5,460 nt of DNA from Desulfobacterales bacterium (GTDB taxonomy: Bacteria; Desulfobacterota; Desulfobacteria; Desulfobacterales; Desulfosalsimonadaceae). This document shows, piece by piece, positions 1 to 5,460 of this stretch. The stretch's first letter is position 1, and every line of letters begins with the position of its first letter. Position numbers and translations under genes: made by a program. Under the pieces are notes generated by a model. That model did not search any database, was not told the origin of the DNA, and was given only the letters and a program-made list of their open reading frames with translations. Location of the stretch: NCBI GenBank assembly GCA_018399455.1, contig JAGYOT010000152.1, positions 1 to 5,460 of the forward strand. The letters run 5' to 3'.

Positions 1-9
1 GCTGTTTTT

Positions 10-471
10 TCAATCCCACTGCAGAATATCGGTATCGTAGATTTCCTCTATTTTTCGTTTGTGCCTGAGTTCCTCGCCGGCCAGGAACTCAAAAATCCCG
101 GATGTCTTCTCGCTCTTGCAGCGCGCTTTCCAGGCTTCATAAAAGGCATGAGCCTTTTCCTCCTTTTTCATTGCCATGGCAAGGGCCTGCTGGTAGCTGA
201 TGTCCGGCGTAAACCTAACATCCACCATGAAATCGCTGAGTTTGAGATCCTCAACCCCGGAGGTCTGGAAAGCCGGTTCGTCACTGACGTCCTGCTCTTT
301 TAACAAATCGCGGTGACGGGCCTCCTCATCCGCCATTTCCCGGAAAAAATCCTTGATCCCCGGTTTTTTGGCCTTCTCCATGCACTGAAGATAGAAGTCA
401 TGGGCTTTTTGTTCTCTGTCAATGGCAAAGGCTATCACATCCTCCATTGAACGACAGGCAATTTCGTTCAT
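10..471 (-). CDS. Ferritin/rubrerythrin-like diiron protein without rubredoxin domain
   Basis: This 153-residue protein belongs to the ferritin-like superfamily, which in anaerobes commonly reduces peroxide or handles iron. Diiron ligands are visible as E20, E50-x-x-H53, E104 and E134-x-x-H137, giving the two Glu plus two ExxH sets of a four-helix bundle. The halves are a clear internal repeat at an exact offset of 84 residues: EQKAHDFY (20-27) against EEKAHAFY (104-111), and EEARH (49-53) against EELRH (133-137). Unlike classical rubrerythrin (about 190 residues) it has no CxxC rubredoxin tail, so it would need an outside electron donor, for which the neighbouring Fe-S proteins are candidates. 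The ATG at 471 has AGGTGG 3 bases upstream (AGAGG slightly further), and the gene starts 18 bases after the preceding stop, so it is the last operon gene visible here. Peroxidase versus iron-storage function is not resolved. Confidence 0.88.
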   Translation of the reverse strand: MNEIACRSMEDVIAFAIDREQKAHDFYLQCMEKAKKPGIKDFFREMADEEARHRDLLKEQDVSDEPAFQTSGVEDLKLSDFMVDVRFTPDISYQQALAMAMKKEEKAHAFYEAWKARCKSEKTSGIFEFLAGEELRHKRKIEEIYDTDILQWD

Positions 472-474
472 GCG

Positions 475-482
475 CCACCTCT
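475..482 (-). promoter_or_regulatory. Shine-Dalgarno of the ferritin-like protein
   Basis: The minus strand reads AGAGGTGG followed by CGC and ATG. It supports the ATG at 471 over the internal Met at residue 9. Confidence 0.7.
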
Positions 483-489
483 TCCTCGT

Positions 490-1242
490 TTACATCCGTT
501 TAATCTTGCTGGAGCTTTTTACCCGGTCGGAAAGCAGCTTGGCACAGGTCGGGCAGTATTGATGATGCTCCTTTACATGGGGATGATCCCCGGTTTTCTC
601 CTCAACCCGGGACAGGAACTTCTGTGTGGCAAAAAGCTGGCCACAGGCTTCACACCGGACCAGCGGGCTTTTGCCGATCACTTCATCCCGGATATAAATG
701 GTGCGTATTCCGTCCCTGTCCTGCATCCGTATGGCACCCGTAGGACAGAGATTCACGCAGGTACCGCAACCGATGCAGTTGTCGCCCGCTGCGGCAACAA
801 CATTGTCCATATCATCCATAGCCAAAGCACCCGCACCGACGATCTCCCGACAGGCCCGGACGCAAAGCCGGCAGCGAATGCAATTATCCGGCACCTGCCC
901 GATATCCACATTAAACTTCTCCGCCAAACGGCGGATGGTCTCGGACTCCGGCGCATAGCGGGCAAGGCGTCGAAAAGCGCGGGTCCGGGCCTTATGCACC
1001 CGCTCCGTACCGGTTTTGATATCCATCCCCGGCTTGAGCTTCAATATGCAGGAGGGCATGACCCGGGGGGGTTTGTCCGGCATGGTGACCTCGACCACGC
1101 AGAGCTTGCATGCCCCTGCAGGGGTAAGGGCCGGGTGATAGCAGAGTGCCGGAACTTCGATGCCGATACCGCGAATGGCTTCCAAAACACACGAATCGTC
1201 TTCTATGGAAACCGGGGTTCCATCAATCGTGATCTGTGGCAT
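490..1242 (-). CDS. NuoG/HydA-type [2Fe-2S] protein with two [4Fe-4S] sites and C-terminal Cys4 ribbon
   Basis: This 250-residue electron-transfer protein has three parts. Residues 1-~78 form a [2Fe-2S] domain like the N-terminus of NuoG, HydA or NAD-linked formate dehydrogenase, with ligands C34, C45, C48 and C65 (AGACKLCVVEV at 42-52). Residues 79-120 correspond to the region that in NuoG carries a His-Cys3 cluster, but no cysteine is present here. Residues 121-166 are a two-cluster ferredoxin domain: C121/124/127/131 and C156/159/162/166. Residues 197-233 hold a CxxC-x29-CxxC ribbon that could bind zinc or iron. The C-terminal half is clearly related to the C-terminus of the flavoprotein upstream. 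The ATG at 1242 has AGGAGA 8 bases upstream. It has no signal peptide, so it is probably cytoplasmic. It is likely a diaphorase-type partner of the flavoprotein and molybdoenzyme; this pairing is inferred from gene order and domain type. Confidence 0.92.
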   Translation of the reverse strand: MPQITIDGTPVSIEDDSCVLEAIRGIGIEVPALCYHPALTPAGACKLCVVEVTMPDKPPRVMPSCILKLKPGMDIKTGTERVHKARTRAFRRLARYAPESETIRRLAEKFNVDIGQVPDNCIRCRLCVRACREIVGAGALAMDDMDNVVAAAGDNCIGCGTCVNLCPTGAIRMQDRDGIRTIYIRDEVIGKSPLVRCEACGQLFATQKFLSRVEEKTGDHPHVKEHHQYCPTCAKLLSDRVKSSSKIKRM

Positions 1243-1250
1243 AATACAAT

Positions 1251-1256
1251 TCTCCT
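1251..1256 (-). promoter_or_regulatory. Shine-Dalgarno of the 2Fe-2S protein
   Basis: AGGAGA lies 8 bases before the ATG at 1242, inside the 18-base gap after the stop of the 71-residue gene. It fixes the start and fits coupled translation of the two genes. Confidence 0.8.
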
Positions 1257-1260
1257 GAAA

Positions 1261-1476
1261 TCAGGCCGGGGTGATCACCCTCAGGCAATCCTGCGGGAAC
1301 CGATGCGTTCCCTTTTCGTCCAGGCTGACCTCGATCAGCGCATCCGGATCATTCTTGCTTGTATCCGGATCGGTGATGATGCCGTGCATGCCGATAAATT
1401 CATCCATATAGGACTCCCAGGACTCATCATCGGATTGCCTGAAAATCTCTACCTTCTGACCCTGGCGAAACACCAT
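1261..1476 (-). CDS. Small acidic protein, possible SH3-like barrel
   Basis: This is a 71-residue protein of uncertain function. It is real by context: it has the strongest Shine-Dalgarno in the window (AAGGAGG, 4 bases before ATG), runs with the operon, and ends 18 bases before the next start. Its pattern is GQKVEIF (6-12), W20, MDEFIGMHGII (24-34), a variable acidic loop, LIEVSLDEKG (47-56) and FPQDCLRVI (60-68). This resembles small SH3/KOW-like beta-barrel domains in which a W, an MD-x-(F/Y)-IG-x-x-G turn and a closing FP-x-x-x-L strand recur. It has no signal peptide or membrane segment, and the single C64 cannot hold a cluster alone. It may be an accessory or assembly protein for the redox complex, but nothing in the sequence proves this. 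Fold assignment is tentative. Confidence 0.75.
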   Translation of the reverse strand: MVFRQGQKVEIFRQSDDESWESYMDEFIGMHGIITDPDTSKNDPDALIEVSLDEKGTHRFPQDCLRVITPA

Positions 1477-1542
1477 GGTGCCTCCTTAAAAAAATATTTT
1501 AAACGCTCAGCCCCGGGCCCGGCCTCTTCGTGCATCTCGTCC
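1477..1542 (-). other. Longest intergenic gap: G/C-rich palindrome followed by an A/T-rich leader
   Basis: This 66-base gap separates the flavoprotein stop from the 71-residue gene. Read along the transcript it holds the perfect 10-base palindrome CCGGGCCCGG (1513-1522), then CTGAGCG, then an A/T-rich run containing the palindrome AAAATATTTT (1491-1500), then the Shine-Dalgarno. It is not a convincing intrinsic terminator, because the G/C palindrome has no loop and is separated from the T-rich part by about 12 bases. It could be an mRNA processing or translation-enhancing element, or carry a weak internal promoter; none of these is proved. Confidence 0.35.
1481..1487 (-). promoter_or_regulatory. 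Strong Shine-Dalgarno of the 71-residue protein
   Basis: The minus strand reads AAGGAGG, then CACC and ATG. It is the best match to anti-Shine-Dalgarno in the window and supports that this short frame is translated. It lies just after an A/T-rich tract that should keep the site unpaired. Confidence 0.85.
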
Positions 1543-3708
1543 CTATTTCCATTTGGGCGGCTGAATTCCTGCATGGTGGATGCCGCTGTTGCGACGAGCA
1601 CATTCCAGGCAGATGCGCCGGCCGACCAAAGAAGGACTGATTTCGTTGACCCGGCGCATGATATAGTCATGGTATCGCGCCGGACCCAAAACCGCTCCGC
1701 AGATCTCGCAGTACTCCAGTTTAAGCCGGTTTAAAACGGTCCCGCAAAGAGACAGGATCCGGTCCCCGTCTCTATCCTTCATCTGCATGGCCCCTGTCGG
1801 GCAGTTGGTGGCGCATGCCCCGCAGGCGATACAGCGCTCCGCGGTAATCTTGAGATCGGTCGGACCGGGATTGTCGAAATCCATATAGCCCAGTTTCAGG
1901 GCTTCAATCCCCATTTTATCCCGGCAAATTTCAACGCAGCGGCCGCAGCGGATGCAGACGTCGCAGCGCAGGCATCGCCTGGCCTCGTTATGCGCCTGTT
2001 CGTCCGACATTCCGAGACGGACCTGCTGAAACGTGATGCGGCGCCGTTCATTTCCAAGAAGAGCCATTTCCGGCCGCTTGAGATCCATCTTAAGGGAAGC
2101 CGGCACCTGGCAGAAGTCCGTCCGCTTCCGGCGGACCGGCACCGATGGCAGTTCAGGCTGGGGCATGCTTTCAAAATACCGGTGGATTGCAGAAGCCGCT
2201 TTTTTTCCGCCGGCAATGGCTTCAACGACTGTGGCCGGCCCGGTCACCGCATCACCGACGGCAAAAACCCCCGCCTGATAGGTCTGCATGCTGACGGTAT
2301 TCACCCGGACTGTGTTGCGGCGGGTCCAACCGACTTCCTTGAAATCATCAAGGCCGTCACTGACAACCTCCTGGCCGATAGCCGGTATCACCGCATCGAC
2401 AGGAAGCGTATGTTCGGATCCTTCAACCGGAATCGGACGCTGCCGACCGGATTCATCAGGCTCACTTAGTTCAGCCCGCAGACAAACGATACCGGTCAGA
2501 TGCCCGTTTTCACCTACAATTTCCTTCGGTATGGTCAGGTAAGAGAATTGAATCCCCTCTTCTTCGGCCTCCACCACCTCCTCGTTATGAGCCGGCATCT
2601 GATCGTGGGTGCGGCGGTACAGGATCGTCACCTCTTCGCATCCAAGGCGAAGCGAGGTCCTCGCAGCATCTATGGCCACGTTCCCGCCGCCAACCACTGC
2701 AACGCGTTTGCCGGGAAGCCGATGGTCGCCCAGGCTGACGCGTCGCAGGTAATCCACAGCGGAAAGAACCTGGGGAAAGCTATCCTCCCCGGGAATCATT
2801 AATTTGTAAGAACCATGTGCCCCAACAGCCAGAAGAAAAGCCTCAAATCCTTCCTCAATCAGATCCTGCGGGGTAATGTCTTTCCCCAGCCGGGTGTTCA
2901 GGCGAAGCTCCACCCCGAGTTCTACGATCATATTCACTTCCCGGTCGATAACTTCCCGTGGAAGCCGGTATCTGGGAATGCCCACCATCATCATACCTCC
3001 CGCAACCGGGAGTGCTTCGATAACGCTTACCCTATAGCCCTCAAGCGCCAGATAATAGGCAGCCGTGAGCCCGCCCGGACCGGCACCGATAATGCAAACC
3101 TTCCGGCCATTGTCCGGCATCTTCGGAGGATTCTTATAATCCCCGGCGGACATGGCTTTTTCTGCCGCAAAACCCTTTAGATCCATGATCGAAACAGGGC
3201 TGTCCATGCGGCCGCGCACGCACATAAATTCACAGGGATGGGTGCAGACCAGTCCGCATACCCATGGAAAGGGATTATCCTTCCGGATAATTTCGACGGC
3301 TTCCGCGTACCGGCCCTCGCTGATTAACATAATATAGGTGGGGATATCAATTCCGGCAGGACATGCCAGCTGACAGGGCGCCGGCGTCAGCATGGGGCAG
3401 TCGCCTGTCGGGCAGGAATGGGTTTGGATGTGGCTCTCAAAAACTTCACGATTTTCCTGAACCGTATGACGTACATCCTCGCCCAGCCGGCGGCAGGCCG
3501 GGGTCAGACTTTCAGATGTCAACTGATTCGCGAGCTCAAGAATGCCGGCCAGATGATCCTTTCCGGCTCGCCCCTGAGAGACATCGTAGACCAGATCAAA
3601 AATTTCCGACGCCTTCTGCTGGCAACGCGGGTGAGTGAGTTCCCGGGACTGCAGGCTTTCTTTCAGCCGGTCATGGAGGGACCGGACTTTACAGATTTTC
3701 TCGCTCAT
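1543..3708 (-). CDS. GltD-like FAD/NAD(P)H oxidoreductase with extra N-terminal domain, C-terminal ferredoxin sites and Cys4 ribbon
   Basis: This 721-residue fusion flavoprotein is expected to exchange electrons between NAD(P)H and iron-sulfur partners. Residues ~25-98 resemble the C-terminal iron-sulfur region of NuoF/HydB-type proteins but lack most of its ligands. Residues ~99-190 are the GltD-type double-cluster domain (C99, C104, C112, C116, then C151/155/159/163). The first Rossmann motif is GAGPGG (208-213) with E231 for FAD; the second is GGGNVAIDAAR (340-350), followed by YRR (364-366), whose arginines favour NADPH in GltD relatives. The closing FAD motif is FAVGDAVTG (482-490). C-terminal [4Fe-4S] ligands are C585/588/591/595 and C626/629/632/636, then a ribbon C667/670 and C700/703. 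It is much longer than GltD (about 470), and no glutamate synthase large subunit is present, so glutamate synthesis is unlikely. The ATG at 3708 has AAAGG 7 bases upstream. Its role as electron-input subunit of the neighbouring molybdoenzyme is inferred. Confidence 0.92.
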   Translation of the reverse strand: MSEKICKVRSLHDRLKESLQSRELTHPRCQQKASEIFDLVYDVSQGRAGKDHLAGILELANQLTSESLTPACRRLGEDVRHTVQENREVFESHIQTHSCPTGDCPMLTPAPCQLACPAGIDIPTYIMLISEGRYAEAVEIIRKDNPFPWVCGLVCTHPCEFMCVRGRMDSPVSIMDLKGFAAEKAMSAGDYKNPPKMPDNGRKVCIIGAGPGGLTAAYYLALEGYRVSVIEALPVAGGMMMVGIPRYRLPREVIDREVNMIVELGVELRLNTRLGKDITPQDLIEEGFEAFLLAVGAHGSYKLMIPGEDSFPQVLSAVDYLRRVSLGDHRLPGKRVAVVGGGNVAIDAARTSLRLGCEEVTILYRRTHDQMPAHNEEVVEAEEEGIQFSYLTIPKEIVGENGHLTGIVCLRAELSEPDESGRQRPIPVEGSEHTLPVDAVIPAIGQEVVSDGLDDFKEVGWTRRNTVRVNTVSMQTYQAGVFAVGDAVTGPATVVEAIAGGKKAASAIHRYFESMPQPELPSVPVRRKRTDFCQVPASLKMDLKRPEMALLGNERRRITFQQVRLGMSDEQAHNEARRCLRCDVCIRCGRCVEICRDKMGIEALKLGYMDFDNPGPTDLKITAERCIACGACATNCPTGAMQMKDRDGDRILSLCGTVLNRLKLEYCEICGAVLGPARYHDYIMRRVNEISPSLVGRRICLECARRNSGIHHAGIQPPKWK

Positions 3709-3715
3709 TCAACAG

Positions 3716-3720
3716 CCTTT
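3716..3720 (-). promoter_or_regulatory. Shine-Dalgarno of the flavoprotein
   Basis: AAAGG lies 7 bases before the ATG at 3708. It is a modest match, but there is no competing start codon near the N-terminus, so the extra ~100-residue N-terminal region is included in the protein. Confidence 0.65.
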
Positions 3721-3746
3721 ATATGAATGCGTTTAAACGTTGATGG

Positions 3747-4253
3747 CTAGTTCTCCTCCTGCGCACGAGCTTTGGCATAGCGCTCCCGCCGCACCTCCGG
3801 AATCTCCTCCGGAGTGCCAAAATAGAGACACTGGGTCGGGCAGACAGTAACACAGGCAGGCTTCAGCCCCTCATCGATGCGGTCTATGCAGAAATCACAT
3901 TTGACCGCCTTGCCGGTTTCCGGGTTCCATTGGGGGGCTCCCCAGGGGCAGGCGGAAATACAGGTTTTACATCCGACGCATAAATCCGGATCAATGGTGA
4001 CAATTCCGTCCTTTTCACGCTTATGCATGGCACCGGTCGGGCAGGCGGCAACACACCAGGGATTTTCACAATGAAAACAGGGCATAAAGGTAAAGGCGGT
4101 TCGCGGCAGTTCACCCACCCACTTGGGTCCCACCGTTACCACCAGGCAGGGCAAAGGCCCCCGGGGCAGCCCCTGACGGCTTTTGCACGCCACGACACAG
4201 GCCATGCAGCCAATGCATTTTTTTTGATCCTGGAAAAGGAAGTATTTGCTCAT
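3747..4253 (-). CDS. PsrB/DmsB-like four-[4Fe-4S] electron-transfer subunit
   Basis: This 168-residue ferredoxin-like protein shuttles electrons between the molybdoenzyme and its redox partner. All sixteen expected cysteine ligands are present in four groups: C13/16/19/23, C59/62/67/71, C92/95/98/102 and C119/122/134/138. The last group has the long CxxC-x11-CxxxC spacing typical of DmsB/PsrB/PhsB subunits. It is somewhat shorter than DmsB (about 205) and PhsB (about 190), ending soon after the fourth group with a charged tail and no C-terminal membrane anchor. There is no signal peptide, as is normal for this family, whose exported members travel with the catalytic subunit. The ATG at 4253 has a GGAGTG Shine-Dalgarno 7 bases upstream. 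It sits between the molybdoenzyme and the flavoprotein, which fits a wire linking the two. The family call is firm; the partners are inferred from gene order. Confidence 0.93.
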   Translation of the reverse strand: MSKYFLFQDQKKCIGCMACVVACKSRQGLPRGPLPCLVVTVGPKWVGELPRTAFTFMPCFHCENPWCVAACPTGAMHKREKDGIVTIDPDLCVGCKTCISACPWGAPQWNPETGKAVKCDFCIDRIDEGLKPACVTVCPTQCLYFGTPEEIPEVRRERYAKARAQEEN

Positions 4254-4260
4254 TGTTGAT

Positions 4261-4266
4261 CACTCC
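4261..4266 (-). promoter_or_regulatory. Shine-Dalgarno of the PsrB-like subunit
   Basis: GGAGTG lies 7 bases before the ATG at 4253, within the 45-base gap after the molybdoenzyme stop. The first cluster motif begins at residue 13, the usual distance for this family. Confidence 0.75.
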
Positions 4267-4298
4267 ATTCATCGCATTAAATCACCGAAAACCTTCGC

Positions 4299-5460
4299 TT
4301 ACCGTACCGGGCGGACCGTGACAAGGGTTTCATGAAACGCCGGGCTGCCGCCGATTCTGTCACTTATATTTTTCATCAGAAGGGCATCATTGACCCCCTT
4401 TTGGTAAGAACGCTCAGAAAGGGGCACCTGATGGCCAAAGCCGTGGAGCATAAACACACAGTCCGGATGGATGTCATCGGTGACCTGCGCCTTGATTCGG
4501 CCGAAGGCTTGGGCTGAGGCCACTTCTATTTCATCTCCGTCGCTTATTCCAAGCCGCTGCGCCTGGGACCGGTTGATCCACAACTGATTATTAGGCACCA
4601 GCTCATTCAAGTAAAGGTTGTTTTGGGTTGACATATGAGTATGTTGGGCGCATCGTCCCACCACCAGTCTGAAATCAGTTTTTTTATCCGGCGAAACAAC
4701 GGATACATATGGTGGAAAGGACTCGTAACCCGCGTCTTCGAGGAGCGAGGAGACCAGTTCAATTTTTCCGGATGGGGTCTTGAATTTGATGCCGTTTTCC
4801 CGGTTCCATAAGATCTGCTTGTCGGTATAGGAGACAAAGCCCTTTGCTTTAAAGTCTTCCTGTTTAAAACCGGTTGGTTCCAGCTGCCATTGAACCAGTT
4901 CCGCCACGGTATGATAAGGAAAATAGCGGTCGATTCCCAGGCGCTGAGCCAGTTGCTGAAGGATTTCCGGGCCGGGCCGGGTATCATAGCGGGGACTTAC
5001 CGCAGGCTGGCGCAGAAATATCTGAGGTTTTAGACCGTTGGCCTGCTGCGGGCTGTCCATGCGTTCAAGAAACATGGATTCGGGCAGAATCACATCGGCA
5101 TACCAGGCAGTATCGCTGTAATTGATGTCGATGGCGACGATCAGCTCAAGCTTGTCCAGGGCTTTGCGGGTATAATTTGTATCCGGAATTGACATGAGCG
5201 GGTCGAACCGATACACAATCAGAGCTTTCAAGGGATACGGATCTTCGTTTAAAATCGCTCCGGGAAGCATCTGGGCCACCCCGTGACCGGGATCAGCAAT
5301 GGGAAAATCCGGGGTGCCGACCTTGTCAAAACGCACATCACCAGGTGCCGGCAGATCCTGGTCGGTTAATTTTCGAACCGGATGGCCGCCCGCCTCGCCC
5401 GGCCCCTTTTTGAAAAACATCCCGCCCTTGCTTTCAATGCTTCCCATCAGAGCATTGAGA
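4299..5460 (-). CDS. Molybdopterin oxidoreductase, PsrA/PhsA-like catalytic subunit (C-terminal part, 5' end cut by window)
   Basis: This is the C-terminal ~386 residues of a DMSO-reductase-family enzyme that binds a Mo/W bis-pyranopterin cofactor. The frame stays open to the right edge: LNAL precedes the internal Met at 5447, a phrase common inside this family, so that Met is not the true start. Numbering from this Met, family hallmarks are ALIVYRFDPL (75-84), VAIDINYSDTAWYADVILPE (104-123), TPSGKIEL (224-231) and the cofactor-binding C-terminal domain from about 260, with GRCAQHTHMS (264-273) and MLHGFGH (333-339). The closest resemblance is to thiosulfate/polysulfide reductase catalytic subunits; arsenate or tetrathionate reductase relatives are possible. 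The N-terminal [4Fe-4S] site, active-site Cys/Sec/Ser and any Tat signal lie outside the window, so substrate and location stay open. It is followed by the PsrB-like subunit gene after 45 bases, the usual catalytic/electron-transfer pair. Confidence 0.9.
   Translation of the reverse strand, partial: LNALMGSIESKGGMFFKKGPGEAGGHPVRKLTDQDLPAPGDVRFDKVGTPDFPIADPGHGVAQMLPGAILNEDPYPLKALIVYRFDPLMSIPDTNYTRKALDKLELIVAIDINYSDTAWYADVILPESMFLERMDSPQQANGLKPQIFLRQPAVSPRYDTRPGPEILQQLAQRLGIDRYFPYHTVAELVQWQLEPTGFKQEDFKAKGFVSYTDKQILWNRENGIKFKTPSGKIELVSSLLEDAGYESFPPYVSVVSPDKKTDFRLVVGRCAQHTHMSTQNNLYLNELVPNNQLWINRSQAQRLGISDGDEIEVASAQAFGRIKAQVTDDIHPDCVFMLHGFGHQVPLSERSYQKGVNDALLMKNISDRIGGSPAFHETLVTVRPVR

Noticed and set aside
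1..9. A-rich stretch after the ferritin-like stop as a terminator
   Set aside because: On the transcribed strand it reads as A residues and not a U-run, and no hairpin is visible before the window ends.
559..1734. A 391-residue open frame on the plus strand
   Set aside because: It lies antisense to the 2Fe-2S gene, the 71-residue gene and the end of the flavoprotein, all of which have clear family motifs and ribosome sites. Its translation shows no recognisable domain and has the Arg/His/Pro/Gly-rich look of an opposite-strand shadow.
1990..3180. Several plus-strand open frames of 80-160 residues across the flavoprotein gene
   Set aside because: All are antisense to continuous, motif-rich coding sequence and have no convincing domain.
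1543..3708. Annotation as glutamate synthase small subunit
   Set aside because: The core is GltD-like, but there is no large subunit nearby, the protein is about 250 residues longer, and its neighbours are a molybdoenzyme and iron-sulfur proteins.
3706..3746. Possible hairpin from TCAAC (3709-3713) and GTTGA (3739-3743)
   Set aside because: The stem is only 5 bases with a loop of about 25 and no T-run follows, so it is not a credible terminator or regulatory structure.
716..4045. Repeated short DNA phrase around catggc-ccc-gt-cgg-cag at about 720, 1785 and 4025
   Set aside because: Each copy encodes the C-P-T-G-A-M/I phrase of a ferredoxin cluster motif, so the repetition reflects protein constraint and not a DNA repeat or CRISPR array.
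5445..5447. ATG as the start of the molybdoenzyme
   Set aside because: The frame is open upstream to the window edge and encodes LNAL, which matches internal family sequence. A 382-residue protein would lack the cluster-binding and active-site half.

Overview
The window is a tightly packed stretch of bacterial DNA in which every supported gene lies on the minus strand. It reads as one operon of iron-sulfur and redox proteins. The gene content suggests an anaerobic or sulfate/sulfur-reducing type of bacterium, with Desulfobacterota (old Deltaproteobacteria) the best guess: many cubane-cluster proteins, a PsrA/PhsA-like molybdoenzyme, a GltD-like flavoprotein and a ferritin-like diiron protein. 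This is inferred from gene content; no rRNA or other phylogenetic marker is present.

In transcription order (right to left) the layout is: (1) the C-terminal ~386 residues of a molybdopterin oxidoreductase of the thiosulfate/polysulfide reductase type, whose 5' part lies beyond the right edge; (2) a four-cluster PsrB/DmsB-like ferredoxin subunit; (3) a 721-residue flavoprotein made of a degenerate NuoF-type N-terminal region, a GltD-like FAD/NADPH core, two [4Fe-4S] sites and a four-Cys ribbon; (4) a 71-residue acidic protein, probably a small SH3-like barrel; (5) a 250-residue protein with a NuoG-like [2Fe-2S] domain, two [4Fe-4S] sites and the same four-Cys ribbon; (6) a 153-residue ferritin/rubrerythrin-like diiron protein. 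Gaps are 45, 38, 66, 18 and 18 bases, and each start within the window has a plausible Shine-Dalgarno sequence. No terminator or operon promoter is visible; both probably lie outside the window.

The likely logic is that NAD(P)H or another soluble donor/acceptor is handled by the GltD-like flavoprotein and the 2Fe-2S protein. Electrons would then pass through the PsrB-like wire to or from the molybdenum/tungsten active site. No NrfD/PsrC-type membrane anchor lies in the window, so the set looks like a soluble, pyridine-nucleotide-linked version of a sulfur-reductase-like enzyme. The substrate cannot be told from this fragment. The most unusual observation is that the flavoprotein and the 2Fe-2S protein end in homologous modules with identical cysteine spacing, which points to an in-operon module duplication and possibly a paired docking role.
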